64,000 nt of DNA from Shewanella denitrificans OS217 (lineage in GTDB: Bacteria; Pseudomonadota; Gammaproteobacteria; Enterobacterales; Shewanellaceae): positions 2,046,001 to 2,110,000 of the forward strand of contig NC_007954.1 of NCBI RefSeq assembly GCF_000013765.1, read 5' to 3'. The notes under the pieces are model-generated. The model was not told the DNA's origin. It made no database searches and saw only the letters and a program-made list of their open reading frames with translations. Below are positions 1 to 9,800 of this stretch, piece by piece. The stretch's first letter is position 1, and each line of letters begins with the position of its first letter. The position numbers were made by a program, and so were the translations under genes.

Positions 1-127
1 AAGATAAATAACAAAAACACGGTCAAAAAATTCGCCACGCTAAACGTGGCATATTACGGCGTTTTGAACATGCGCTGTAGCAACCTTAAGCCTAACGGCT
101 TGTAGCGTTATAGAAAGGAAATTACCT

Positions 128-2236
128 ATGGTTGAACACATCACAGGCATGCTTGCTGGAATTGGTGTGCTGTCTTTACTCTGTCAATGGCTTGGTTGGA
201 AATTACGATTACCTGCCATTTTGCCCTTGTTACTGTGTGGTTTATTACTTGGCCCTGGGCTAGGTATTCTCGATCCCGATGAAATTTTCGGCGATTTGCT
301 TTTCCCAATTATTTCTTTGGGTGTTGCCGTCATTCTTTTTGAAGGTGCACTCACACTTAATTTTAAAGAAATTAAAGATCATGGCCGTATGGTGACCAAC
401 CTAGTCACCATAGGTGCGCTAATCACTTGGGCCTGTATTGCTCCCGCAGCCCATTACATATTGGGTTTAGAGTGGTCTTTGGCACTACTTTTCGGTGCTC
501 TTGTGGTGGTAACAGGTCCGACTGTGATCGTGCCTATGTTGCGCTCGGTGCAGCCAAAGTCTAACTTGTCCAGTATTCTTCGTTGGGAAGGCATAGTGAT
601 TGACCCCATAGGGGCGTTACTTGCGGTATTGGTCTATGAATATATCGCAGTAACCGCAGATCCTACCACCCACGTGCTTAATGCGCTGGGACTGACGTTA
701 TTGCTCGGTTTAGGCTTGGGTGCGCTGGCGGGTTACTTTATCGGTGTGGCGCTTCGCAGTAACGTGTTCCCGCATTATTTGCGCAACACGGCTGTGCTGA
801 CCATTATGCTTGGGGTATTTGTCGGCTCAAACATCATTCAGGAGGAATCAGGCTTACTGACTGTGACTGTGATGGGTATTTGGCTTGCCAACATGCGCGG
901 AGTAGACATAGCTGAAATCTTAGAGTTTAAAGAAACCCTAACAGTATTACTCATTTCAGCGCTCTTTATTTTGCTTGCTGCGCGCCTAGATTCCAGTGCC
1001 ATGTTAGATCTTGGTTGGGGCGGCTTAGGCGTCTTGGTTGTGGTCATGGTAATCGCCAGACCATTGAGTATATGGATTTCGGGCCTTGGGACTTCATTAA
1101 CCTCGGCAGACAAGTGGTTTTTAAGTTGGATGGCTCCGCGCGGTATTGTTGCAGCAGCTATTTCATCTTTATTTGCGATTAAACTTGAAAGCCTTGGGGT
1201 TGAAGGTGCCAGCACTATCGTGCCGCTGGTGTTCTTAATCATCATAGGCACTGTGGTGATCCAGAGTTTGACTGCGGGACGCTGGGCTAAATTTCTCGGT
1301 GTGAAGGCGGGTTCATCTCAAGGTTTACTTATCTTTGGTGCGTCCAAGTTTGCCCGTGAGCTTGCAAGTTTACTGCAGACTAAGCAAATAAAAGTCGTAT
1401 TAGCCGATAATAACTGGGATAACATTCGCCAAGCGCGTATGGACAATATTCCTGTGTATTTTGGTAATCCAGCATCAGAACATGCCACCACCTATCTTGA
1501 CTTAAGTGGTATTGGCCGTGTGCTGGTGATGTCGCCATATCGTCAATTAAATCCTTTGGTGAGTTTCCATTTCCAGGATTTATTTGGTACCGAGAAAGTC
1601 TATGGCCTCAACAATGCTGAAGGCGTTAGTGCTCGCCATCAATTATCGGAAAATTATTTAAAGCGTTTGTGCTTATTTGGTGAGGCAGTGTCTTATGCCA
1701 AGATAGCCAGTTTGATGGCCAAAGGCGCCGTGCTGAAAGTGACTAACATCACAGAGAGTTTCACCTTCGAACATTTCCGTCAGCGCTACGGTGATACGGC
1801 AATGCCGCTCTTGTATCTAACCAAAGATGCCAAGGTGAAAATTGTTTCAGGTACTGAACCCTTTGACTTCCCTGTGGGTATTGAACTTATCAGTCTGCTA
1901 CCTATCGATGCCCAAGAGCAAGCCCTAGTGCAAAAAGCGTTAGCGGAAGAAGCCGATCGTGCGGCGAAAGTGCAAGCTGAAATTGAGGCTAAAGCCGCTG
2001 CAGAAGCCCGTAAAGTAAAAGAAGCAGAAGAAGCTGAGCAAAGAGCAATTGCTAAAGAGCAAGCTCGCGTCGAAGCCCAGCAACTCGCAGAGGAAGAAGC
2101 CTATAAACAGCAGCAAGCCATAGCTGAGCAAGCTGAAGCAGAGGCGCTAACGTCTAATGATGACACTATCATTGATACAACTGCAGCTGAGCCAATTGAT
2201 GCTGTAGTTGAAGAGACGGATAAACCTAAAACCTAA
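128..2236 (+). CDS. CPA1-type cation/proton antiporter with C-terminal nucleotide-binding-like domain
   Basis: Inner-membrane monovalent cation/H+ exchanger of the NhaP/CPA1 group (702 aa). Residues 1-390 are about a dozen hydrophobic segments, with the transporter-core signatures TGPTVIVPML and WEGIVIDPIGA, the latter like the NhaP WEG..DP motif that carries the ion-binding Asp. Residues about 395-520 resemble a TrkA-N/RCK nucleotide-binding fold (LLIFGASKFAREL, then VVLADNN), known in other family members as a cytosolic regulatory domain. Residues about 570-670 are an Ala/Glu/Lys-rich predicted coiled coil, which is unusually long for the family. The start is preceded by an AAAGGA ribosome site. 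It is monocistronic, followed by a strong terminator. Ion specificity (Na+ or K+) cannot be told from sequence. Confidence 0.85.
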   Translation: MVEHITGMLAGIGVLSLLCQWLGWKLRLPAILPLLLCGLLLGPGLGILDPDEIFGDLLFPIISLGVAVILFEGALTLNFKEIKDHGRMVTNLVTIGALITWACIAPAAHYILGLEWSLALLFGALVVVTGPTVIVPMLRSVQPKSNLSSILRWEGIVIDPIGALLAVLVYEYIAVTADPTTHVLNALGLTLLLGLGLGALAGYFIGVALRSNVFPHYLRNTAVLTIMLGVFVGSNIIQEESGLLTVTVMGIWLANMRGVDIAEILEFKETLTVLLISALFILLAARLDSSAMLDLGWGGLGVLVVVMVIARPLSIWISGLGTSLTSADKWFLSWMAPRGIVAAAISSLFAIKLESLGVEGASTIVPLVFLIIIGTVVIQSLTAGRWAKFLGVKAGSSQGLLIFGASKFARELASLLQTKQIKVVLADNNWDNIRQARMDNIPVYFGNPASEHATTYLDLSGIGRVLVMSPYRQLNPLVSFHFQDLFGTEKVYGLNNAEGVSARHQLSENYLKRLCLFGEAVSYAKIASLMAKGAVLKVTNITESFTFEHFRQRYGDTAMPLLYLTKDAKVKIVSGTEPFDFPVGIELISLLPIDAQEQALVQKALAEEADRAAKVQAEIEAKAAAEARKVKEAEEAEQRAIAKEQARVEAQQLAEEEAYKQQQAIAEQAEAEALTSNDDTIIDTTAAEPIDAVVEETDKPKT

Positions 2237-2303
2237 CCATGCATGAGTGTATCGCTTTGATTTTTGCGCATCAGCTTTAGGGGGCGCTAGAGTCAATCAA
2301 TAC

Positions 2304-2337
2304 AAAAAAGGCTTAACCCTAAGGTTAAGCCTTTTTT
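2304..2337. terminator. bidirectional intrinsic terminator
   Basis: Arms GGCTTAACC (2310-2318) and GGTTAAGCC (2323-2331) form a 9-bp stem with a 4-nt loop. A-run before and T-run after let it end both the antiporter gene and the convergent bcp transcript. Confidence 0.85.
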
Positions 2338-2380
2338 ATTTGCGCGCATTGGTAATAATTAATCCAGTATCTTCACTGAA

Positions 2381-2845
2381 TTACGACAAATGATCGAGCA
2401 CCACTTGATGATGATCTTTGGTTTTAAACTTATCGAACAGTTTAACGACTTTGCCATCTGTGCCAATAAGAAAACTTAATCTGTGAATGCCATCATAAAT
2501 TTTTCCCATAAATTTTTTTTCACCCCATACGCCAAAGGCATCGGCGATGGCGTGATCTTCATCACTGAGTAAGTCAAAGTTAAGCTCTTGCTTATCATGA
2601 AACTTTTTAAGCCTTGCAACAGGATCTGGACTTATTCCCACCACGCTGACCTTCATGGCGTCAAGTGCTTCAAAACTGTCACGTAATCCTTGTGCTTGTA
2701 CCGTGCAGCCTGGGGTTGAGGCTTTAGGGTAGAAGTACACTAAAACAGGCCCGTGAGCTAATAAGGCCGTTAATGCTACTGGCTGTCCATCTTGGTTGTT
2801 GAGTTCGAATGCGGGTGCAGATTGACCGGTTTGTAATGTGTTCAT
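2381..2845 (-). CDS. bcp: thioredoxin-dependent peroxiredoxin, Bcp/PrxQ family
   Basis: Cytosolic thiol peroxidase that reduces H2O2 and organic hydroperoxides (154 aa, the usual length). The peroxidatic cysteine is C47 in PKASTPGCTVQAQ. Enterobacterial Bcp has a resolving cysteine five residues later (TPGCTVQAC). Here that position is Gln52, and C47 is the only cysteine in the protein, so this copy should work as a 1-Cys enzyme that relies on an external thiol. The start has a GGAGA ribosome site, and the gene begins 8 bp after gcvR ends, so the two are one transcript, the gcvR-bcp order also found in E. coli. Confidence 0.93.
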   Translation of the reverse strand: MNTLQTGQSAPAFELNNQDGQPVALTALLAHGPVLVYFYPKASTPGCTVQAQGLRDSFEALDAMKVSVVGISPDPVARLKKFHDKQELNFDLLSDEDHAIADAFGVWGEKKFMGKIYDGIHRLSFLIGTDGKVVKLFDKFKTKDHHQVVLDHLS

Positions 2846-2853
2846 TGGCTCTC

Positions 2854-3390
2854 CTAAGGGGTTGCGATGCCTTGCATGCGCTTAATGCTGCACTCTAGTG
2901 ACAGGCTTGCAGCTAATGAATGAATGCTGTGTTCAAGTTGTTGTAAATCAATTTGTTCTGGGATGTTAATCGCAAGGTACACAGATTGAGTCAGGCTGTT
3001 GGCACTGCCATCGGCGTGAGAGCGGACGGCGGCAAGATCCAGTGATTGTGCTGCCAAAAACTCGGTGATTTTTTGCATGGTGCCGCGCTGATCTTCGCCA
3101 TTGAAACTCACTTCAATACGAGAAACATAATTTTTAGGTGTGTGTTTAGAGGTGCGCTTCATTATCGTCATTAGCTCAAGTTCTACACTGAGATTCGGTA
3201 ATACACTCTCAATCTTAGTGATTGCACTCCAGGCGCCTGAAATCATCATGATAAGGGTGAATTCATTGCCAAAGATAGCCATGCGACTATCGACAATATC
3301 ACATTCACAATCACTTGCTAGGCGAGCTAAACGGCTGACGAGTCCAGGGCGATCGGCGCCCATGGCGGTTACAACCAAGTAGTGGGTCAT
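2854..3390 (-). CDS. gcvR: glycine cleavage system regulator GcvR (two ACT domains)
   Basis: ACT-domain regulatory protein (178 aa). In enterics GcvR binds glycine and controls GcvA at the gcvTHP operon by protein contact. It has no DNA-binding motif of its own, and none is visible here. The first ACT domain spans residues about 4-75 (YLVVTAMGADRPGLVSRLA is the ligand-loop signature); the second spans about 90-170 (GEDQRGTMQKITEFLA). The start has an AAGGA site 8 nt upstream. It is transcribed with bcp and diverges from dapA. Some GcvR-like ACT proteins have other partners, so the target is inferred from family. Confidence 0.88.
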   Translation of the reverse strand: MTHYLVVTAMGADRPGLVSRLARLASDCECDIVDSRMAIFGNEFTLIMMISGAWSAITKIESVLPNLSVELELMTIMKRTSKHTPKNYVSRIEVSFNGEDQRGTMQKITEFLAAQSLDLAAVRSHADGSANSLTQSVYLAINIPEQIDLQQLEHSIHSLAASLSLECSIKRMQGIATP

Positions 3391-3548
3391 GCAGTGTCCT
3401 TTTTAGGTTAAAAATGCATCACTTAAGGGCGTGTTGCGCAATAAGGCTAATGTTAACATAAGTATTTCAATTTGAGATCCCTGTTAAGGCTTGTCATTAG
3501 CGGTAGGCCTAAGTAACATAGCGAATCCTGAAATTCTGGGGAAGTCAG

Positions 3549-4430
3549 ATGTTAAAAGGAAGTATCGTAGCCTTAATCACGCCAATGAACCGTGATGGCT
3601 CAGTAGATAATGCTAGCCTTGAGAGGCTAGTTGAGTTTCATATAAATCAGGGCACAGATGCCATTGTTGCCGTAGGCACCACTGGCGAATCGTCGACCCT
3701 GGCTCAGTCAGAACACATAGCGGTTGTAGAACAAGTGGTGTCTTTTGCCGCAGGCCGTATTGCTGTTATTGCTGGCAATGGCGCTAATGCAACGGCCCAT
3801 GGTGTTGAGCTCACTCAAAAGCTCGCCAAAACGGGCGTCGATGCCATGCTTGGTGTAACCCCTTATTACAATAAACCATCGCCTAAAGGCATAATCGCTC
3901 ATTACACTGCGATTGCTAATAGCACAGACATAGCGCAAATTCTTTACAATGTGCCGGGTCGCACTTGCCTTGATATGCAGCCAGAGGTTATCGCTGAGCT
4001 TGCTAAGGTCAGCAATATTATCGGGGTAAAAGAGGCGACCGGTGACGTGTCTCGCGTGGCAAAACTGCGTGCATTATGCGGCGATGATTTTTTACTTTAC
4101 AGTGGTGATGATGCCAGCGCCAAAGACTTTTTACTGCTGGGTGGTGATGGGGTCATTTCTGTCGCTAATAATATAGTGCCCAAAGCATTTAAAGTCATGT
4201 GCGATGCTGCCTTAAGTGGTAATGCAGAGCTTGCCAAGATCCATGACGACACCCTCAGAGGCCTGTATGGTTCTCTTTTTTGTGAAGCCAATCCTATCCC
4301 TGTAAAATGGGCGAGTCATCAACTAGGATTGATTACTAATGCTTATATTCGTTTGCCTTTAACTGAACTTTCAGAGCAGTTTCATGGTCTGTTGTTAGAA
4401 ACAATGAAGCAAGCACAGCTTAAGGTCTAA
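3549..4430 (+). CDS. dapA: 4-hydroxy-tetrahydrodipicolinate synthase
   Basis: Condenses pyruvate with aspartate semialdehyde, the first committed step of lysine and diaminopimelate synthesis (cytosol; 293 aa, normal length). The Schiff-base lysine lies in NIIGVKEATGD (about residue 161), the catalytic tyrosine in ILYNVPGRT (about 133), and the TTGESST loop (about 44-50) supplies the proton-relay threonine. It is followed after 6 bp by bamC, the dapA-bamC (nlpB) order conserved in gamma-proteobacteria. Start chosen for the GGGGAAG ribosome site just upstream. Confidence 0.97.
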   Translation: MLKGSIVALITPMNRDGSVDNASLERLVEFHINQGTDAIVAVGTTGESSTLAQSEHIAVVEQVVSFAAGRIAVIAGNGANATAHGVELTQKLAKTGVDAMLGVTPYYNKPSPKGIIAHYTAIANSTDIAQILYNVPGRTCLDMQPEVIAELAKVSNIIGVKEATGDVSRVAKLRALCGDDFLLYSGDDASAKDFLLLGGDGVISVANNIVPKAFKVMCDAALSGNAELAKIHDDTLRGLYGSLFCEANPIPVKWASHQLGLITNAYIRLPLTELSEQFHGLLLETMKQAQLKV

Positions 4431-4436
4431 TTATTC

Positions 4437-5555
4437 ATGTTAGTAAAAGAAAAATTAAAACAAATTACCCCAATACTTTTGGTTGCGGCAGTCTCAGCAG
4501 CCTGCAGTTCACCTATCGATCGCCGTCAAGTGAATGGCACAGATGAATACATTAATGCAGAAGTGACGCCTGGACTTAACATTCCAGCTAGCCTAACTAC
4601 ACCGCCATACACTAAAGAGTATGAAATCCCTCCTGTAGGCACTAAGGCAAATACGGCTATTGTGGGTAAAAAACTTGATATCCGTGCGCCACTGCAAGTC
4701 TTGCCTATGGCAGAAGGCACTCGAGTTGAAGAGAATAGTGACAATATCCGCGTGGTTATTGAGTCTATCGATAACAGCATGGATCTGCAGCAAGAGATCT
4801 TTGACACCATTCGCGGTTCACTGATTGACTCAGGCATTACTGTCTTGGTTGAAAATACCAATGAAGGCTTTATTGAAACCGATTGGATAACCAGTGAAGA
4901 AGTTATCGAGTCTAATTGGTGGAGTGCCGATAAGGTGTACCAGTTACGCCAGCGTTATCGCTATGATATCGCCATTAAGCCCCATGGCCGCACTGCTGAT
5001 GTCACCATCAATCTGATTGAGCATGAAGAACATTATAACGGTGAAAACCAAGGCGTGTTGCTCAGTGGTGAAGATAAACGCCGCTACACCATCGACAGAC
5101 TGAACAGCAGCGTAGCTTACATGAGTGCTAAGCGTGAGCAGTTACTCAAAGAAAACCGTTTACGCCAAAGCCGCGGCATCGACCTTCAGCTTATCGCTGC
5201 GCAGGGTAAAGAAGGCGCGTACTGGTTAGCCGATGGAAAGTTTAAGCAAGTGTGGGACAGATTGCGTATCGTGTTACCTGAGCTTGGGTTTGACGTACTG
5301 GATATGGACATGAACAAAGGTCTGTATTATGTCAATCTAGAAGAAAGTGGCGGTTTCTGGAGCTCGCTCTGGGGCGATGAAAGCCTAGCGCTTGATAAAG
5401 GCAACTACCGAGTGGTGTTAACGGCCAGCGATGATACTAATAAGACTAACATCTATCTGAAAGACGTGGCTGGTGAGCCTGTTGATGATGAAGTCATGGC
5501 TCAAGTATTCAAGAGTTTTGCTGATCTGATGCAAACGGATCGTAAAGTACGTTAA
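4437..5555 (+). CDS. bamC: outer membrane assembly lipoprotein BamC
   Basis: Accessory lipoprotein of the beta-barrel assembly machine (372 aa; E. coli BamC is 344 aa). The N-terminus has a lipoprotein signal ending in VSAAC, with C23 the predicted lipidated residue; the -3 residue is not the preferred Leu but the pattern is acceptable. A long, loosely ordered stretch (residues about 24-95) matches the BamD-binding segment of BamC, followed by two helix-grip domains (about 100-215 and 250-365). It follows dapA by 6 bp and probably shares its transcript. The ribosome site is weak, as expected for translational coupling. Confidence 0.9.
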   Translation: MLVKEKLKQITPILLVAAVSAACSSPIDRRQVNGTDEYINAEVTPGLNIPASLTTPPYTKEYEIPPVGTKANTAIVGKKLDIRAPLQVLPMAEGTRVEENSDNIRVVIESIDNSMDLQQEIFDTIRGSLIDSGITVLVENTNEGFIETDWITSEEVIESNWWSADKVYQLRQRYRYDIAIKPHGRTADVTINLIEHEEHYNGENQGVLLSGEDKRRYTIDRLNSSVAYMSAKREQLLKENRLRQSRGIDLQLIAAQGKEGAYWLADGKFKQVWDRLRIVLPELGFDVLDMDMNKGLYYVNLEESGGFWSSLWGDESLALDKGNYRVVLTASDDTNKTNIYLKDVAGEPVDDEVMAQVFKSFADLMQTDRKVR

Positions 5556-5605
5556 GTCTTTAATCAGCAGGTTCTGCGGGTGATTTGATTGCCAGCTATT
5601 TCAGA

Positions 5606-5628
5606 AGAGATCTTAGGGTCTCTTTTTT
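5606..5628 (+). terminator. intrinsic terminator after bamC
   Basis: Seven-bp stem (5606-5612 with 5617-5623, one G-T pair), loop TTAG, then a run of T to 5628. Ends the dapA-bamC transcript. Confidence 0.8.
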
Positions 5629-5770
5629 ATTGGGCGTTTTTATTAAATGTAAGCATTTGTTATTTTGTAAGTAAAAGTAAAACCCCTATGCCTCAAGTGT
5701 TTGGCTAAGTAAACTAGCGTAAACTTACAGTAGATGTGTATCCAGCTTATGGCTGGGGTACGAGGTCATA

Positions 5771-6853
5771 ATGAAAAAAATATTTCTCCTGATTGCCCTA
5801 TTGGCATTGGCTTGGTTTGGTTATCAAGCCAGCCTAAGTCCTGAAATTACCGCCACTAAACCCCGTCCTTTAGCCAATGTGGTGGTGGCCAAAGCAGCCA
5901 TGCAAACCGTGCGTGATGAAGTGGAAGCCATAGGCACAAGTAAGGCATTTGATTCTGTGACTATCACAGCCAAAATCTCAGAGTTGATTTCTAGTGTTAA
6001 TATTCGTGACGGCCAGAATGTACAGAAGGGCGACTTATTGGTGCAATTGCAAAATACTGAGCAGTTGGCCAAAGTCAGGGTTGCCGAGGTCAAGCTTGCG
6101 GAGCATCAGAGGGAGTTTGCCAGGATCCGCAGCCTAGTGAGCAATAAGACCATTGCTGAAAATGAACAAGACAGATTGCAAACCCTGATTGACACTACTA
6201 AAGCCGAATTGGCTCAAGCGGGTTCTGCCTTAGGTGACAGAGCAATCACAGCGCCATTTTCAGGCCGCCTTGGCTTAATTCAAGTCAGTGTTGGTAGCCT
6301 TGTAACCCCAGGACAGCAAATCACCACCTTAGATGATGTGAGCCAAATCAAATTAGATTTTTCCGTACCTGAGCGTTTTATCAATGAAATTCAAGTGGGC
6401 AAACAAGTTGAAGCCAAGGCGGTTGCTTTTCCCGGAAGACTATTTAATGGCAAGGTTACCTCTATCGATAGCAGAGTGAATCCCACCACGCGCGCCTTGA
6501 CGGTTCGCGCTATCATTCCGAATACGGATTTTGCCCTGTTACCTGGTATGTTAATGAAGGTGAAACTGATTAAACAAAGCCGCGAAGCCTTATTATTGCC
6601 AGAATCAGCCATCATTCCTATCCAGTCATCCCATTATATTTACACCTTAGATGCTGATAACAAGGTGGTGCGTCAACAAGTCACCTTAGGAACACGCACC
6701 CGAGGTTGGGTGGAGATTGTCGAGGGAGTCGAGCTCGACCAAGCTGTGATCATTCGTGGTATCTTAAAAGTGCGCCCTGGGGATGAAGTGCAGGTAGAAT
6801 TGCAAGAGAGATTTAAGTTCGCCATCCAAAGCACAGAGGATACTCTGCTATGA
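5771..6853 (+). CDS. RND efflux periplasmic adaptor (MexE/AcrA family)
   Basis: Membrane-fusion subunit of a tripartite resistance-nodulation-division pump (360 aa). An N-terminal hydrophobic anchor (residues 2-20) lacks a lipobox cysteine. The half-lipoyl motif sits around residues 70-95 (NIRDGQNVQKGDLLVQL), a short alpha-hairpin follows (about 100-150), then the second half-lipoyl (AITAPFSGRLGLIQVSVGSLVTPGQQI) and beta-barrel and membrane-proximal domains. A small hairpin (5742-5756) lies just ahead of a CGAGG ribosome site. Its stop overlaps the permease start (ATGA), so the two are coupled. No regulator or outer-membrane channel is adjacent; a shared TolC-type channel elsewhere is likely. 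Substrate unknown. Confidence 0.92.
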   Translation: MKKIFLLIALLALAWFGYQASLSPEITATKPRPLANVVVAKAAMQTVRDEVEAIGTSKAFDSVTITAKISELISSVNIRDGQNVQKGDLLVQLQNTEQLAKVRVAEVKLAEHQREFARIRSLVSNKTIAENEQDRLQTLIDTTKAELAQAGSALGDRAITAPFSGRLGLIQVSVGSLVTPGQQITTLDDVSQIKLDFSVPERFINEIQVGKQVEAKAVAFPGRLFNGKVTSIDSRVNPTTRALTVRAIIPNTDFALLPGMLMKVKLIKQSREALLLPESAIIPIQSSHYIYTLDADNKVVRQQVTLGTRTRGWVEIVEGVELDQAVIIRGILKVRPGDEVQVELQERFKFAIQSTEDTLL

Positions 6854-9800
6854 TCCTTACCGACTTATCTGTAAAGCGGCCGGTGTTTGCCTCTGTCATC
6901 AGTATTTTACTTATCGTACTTGGGTTAGTGGCATTCGATAAATTGCCGTTAAGGGAGTATCCCAATATCGATCCGCCCATAGTGTCCATAGAAACCAGCT
7001 ATCGCGGCGCCAGTGCCTCAGTGGTCGAGAGCCGCATCACCCAGCTTATCGAAGACAGGTTAAGTGGCGTAGAAGGTATACGTCATGTGAGTTCATCCAG
7101 CAGCGATGGCCGCTCCTCTGTGACATTGGAATTTGAAATTACCCGCGATATTGAAGCCGCAGCCAACGACGTGCGCGACCGAATCTCTGGGTTATTAGAC
7201 AGATTGCCCGATGAGGCTGACACGCCTGCTATCTATAAGGCCAATGGCGGCGACGAAGTCATTATGTGGCTTAATCTGGTGTCCGATCAGATGTCCACCT
7301 TAGAGCTTACCGATTACGCTAGCCGCTACTTAGTTGACCGATTTTCGGTTATCGATGGCGTAGCGCAAATCCATGTGGGCGGCGGTAAAGTATACGCCAT
7401 GCGCATTTGGGTCGACAGAGAAGCCTTAGCCTCACGTAATTTGACCGTTGCAGACGTGGAAGCCGCATTGCGTTCAGAAAACGTCGAGTTGCCAGCGGGC
7501 TCTATCGAATCAAAAGAGCGTCACTTTACCTTAAGGGTAGAGCGCAGCTTTAGAACCGAAACCGATTTTGCCAACTTGGTCATTGCCCATGGGGATGACG
7601 GCTACCTGGTGCGCCTAGGGGATGTGGCCAAGGTAGAGATCGGCTCAGAAGAAGAGCGCATTATCTTTCGGGGTAATAAAGAATCCATGATAGGGATAGG
7701 GATCACCAAGCAATCTACCGCGAATACCTTAGATGTTGCCAGAGCGGCGAATGAGCTTGTTGATGAGATAAACCCAACATTGCCAGCGGGCATGGAAATC
7801 AAGCGCTCTTATGATAGCTCGGTATTTATCGAAGCCTCTATCGATGAAGTGTACCAAACCCTATTCTTGGCAATAATTCTCGTTATCATAGTCATTTATC
7901 TGTTTTTGGGTAGCGTGCGGGCCATGCTTATCCCCGCCATTACCGTACCCGTGTCATTACTTGCTACTTTTATTGTGCTGTATGCCTTAGGTTACACCAT
8001 TAATTTGTTGACACTATTGGCCATGATCTTAGCCATAGGCATGGTGGTGGATGATGCCATTGTGATGCTGGAGAATATTCATCGCCGCATCGAACAGGGA
8101 GATTCGCCTTTAAAAGCGGCGTTCTTGGGCGCAAGAGAAGTGGCCTTTGCCGTGGTTGCCACGACTTTAGTGCTGGTGGCTGTATTTATGCCAATCACCT
8201 TCCTTGAAGGTGATATCGGTAAATTATTTAAAGAATTTGCTGTCACCATGAGTGCGGCAGTGATGTTTTCCAGCATAGTGGCACTGACGTTAACCCCTAT
8301 GATGTGCTCTAAGTTATTAAAGCCTGCTGGGGAAGACCCTTGGTTGGTGCGTCAAGTGGACAAGGGCATGACGCGCTTAAGTCAAGCTTACGAGCGTACC
8401 TTAACCCAGGCATTTAAACGCCCGTTTCTGGTGTCGCTGATCATTATCACCGCCTTTGGGTTGAGCGCCTTCTTGCTTAAACAAGTGCCGCAGGAATTTG
8501 CCCCTCAAGAAGACAGAGGTTCGATGTTCTTAATGGTGAATGGCCCTCAAGGCGCGAGCTTTGAATACATAGAAAAATACATGGATGAAGTGGAAGGGCG
8601 CCTAATGCCACTAGTGGCCAGTGGCGATATTAAGCGTTTGCTTATTCGTGCTCCGCGTGGGTTTGGCCGCGCCGCAGACTTCTCCAACGGCATGGCAATA
8701 ATCGTGCTTGAAGATTGGAGTAGTCGCAGGCCGGCTGGGGTGATTATCAATGATATTCGTAGCCGCTTAGAAGATTTAGCCGGCATTCGTGCTTTCCCTA
8801 TAATGCGTCAAGCCTTTGGCCGTGGGGTAGGGAAACCCGTGCAATTTGTATTGGGCGGTCCAAGTTACCCAGAGCTTGCTCAGTGGCGCGACACCATGCT
8901 TGAAAAAGCCAAGGAAAATCCAAACTTGGTGGGCCTAGATCATGATTATCAAGAAACCAAACCGCAGCTTAGGGTCATCATAGACAGGGACAGGGCAGCA
9001 GCGCTTGGAGTTTCCATTTCCCACATTGGCCGTACGCTAGAGTCCATGTTAGGTTCTCGCTTAGTGACCACCTTCATGCGTGATGGTGAAGAGTATGATG
9101 TGGTTATTGAAGGCGATCGCGATAAGCACAATACCGCAGGGGATCTGAGTAACATACATGTCCGCTCAGACAGAAGTGATGTGTTAATTCCATTATCGAA
9201 TTTGGTCACAGTGGAAGAGTTTGCCGATGCGAGCTCATTAAACCGTTATAACCGCATGCGAGCCATTACCTTGGAAGCCAACTTAGCGGACGGCTACAGC
9301 TTAGGGGAAGCACTGGATTATCTTAATGGCATAGCCGCAGCTTATCTTCCAGCCGAGGCCGTCATTAGCTATAAAGGGCCTTCCCTTGATTATCAAAGCT
9401 CAGGTAGCTCGATGAATTTTGTGTTCGTGTTGGCACTTGGGATCGTTTTCTTGGTGCTTGCGGCCCAGTTTGAAAGTTATATTCATCCTATGGTCATCAT
9501 GCTGACTGTGCCCTTGGCCACCTTAGGTGCATTGTTGGGACTGTGGCTCACAGGGCAAAGCCTTAACATTTACAGTCAAATTGGCATCATAATGTTAGTG
9601 GGGCTTGCTGCAAAGAATGGCATTTTAATCGTTGAATTTGCCAATCAATTGCGCGACCGTGGACTTGAGTTTCAACAGGCTATTTTACAAGCATCAAGTC
9701 AGCGATTAAGACCTATATTGATGACGGGCATCACCACGGCGGCAGGTGCTATTCCGTTAGTGATGGCCAGTGGCGCGGGCGCAGAGACACGTTTTGTTAT

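Noticed and set aside
34..50. GCCACG-CTAAA-CGTGGC hairpin as a terminator of an upstream gene
   Set aside because: A good stem, but no T-run follows and the upstream gene is outside the window, so its role cannot be judged.
838..1251. 137-codon minus-strand frame inside the antiporter gene
   Set aside because: Antisense to a clear membrane-transporter sequence, with no domain or ribosome site.
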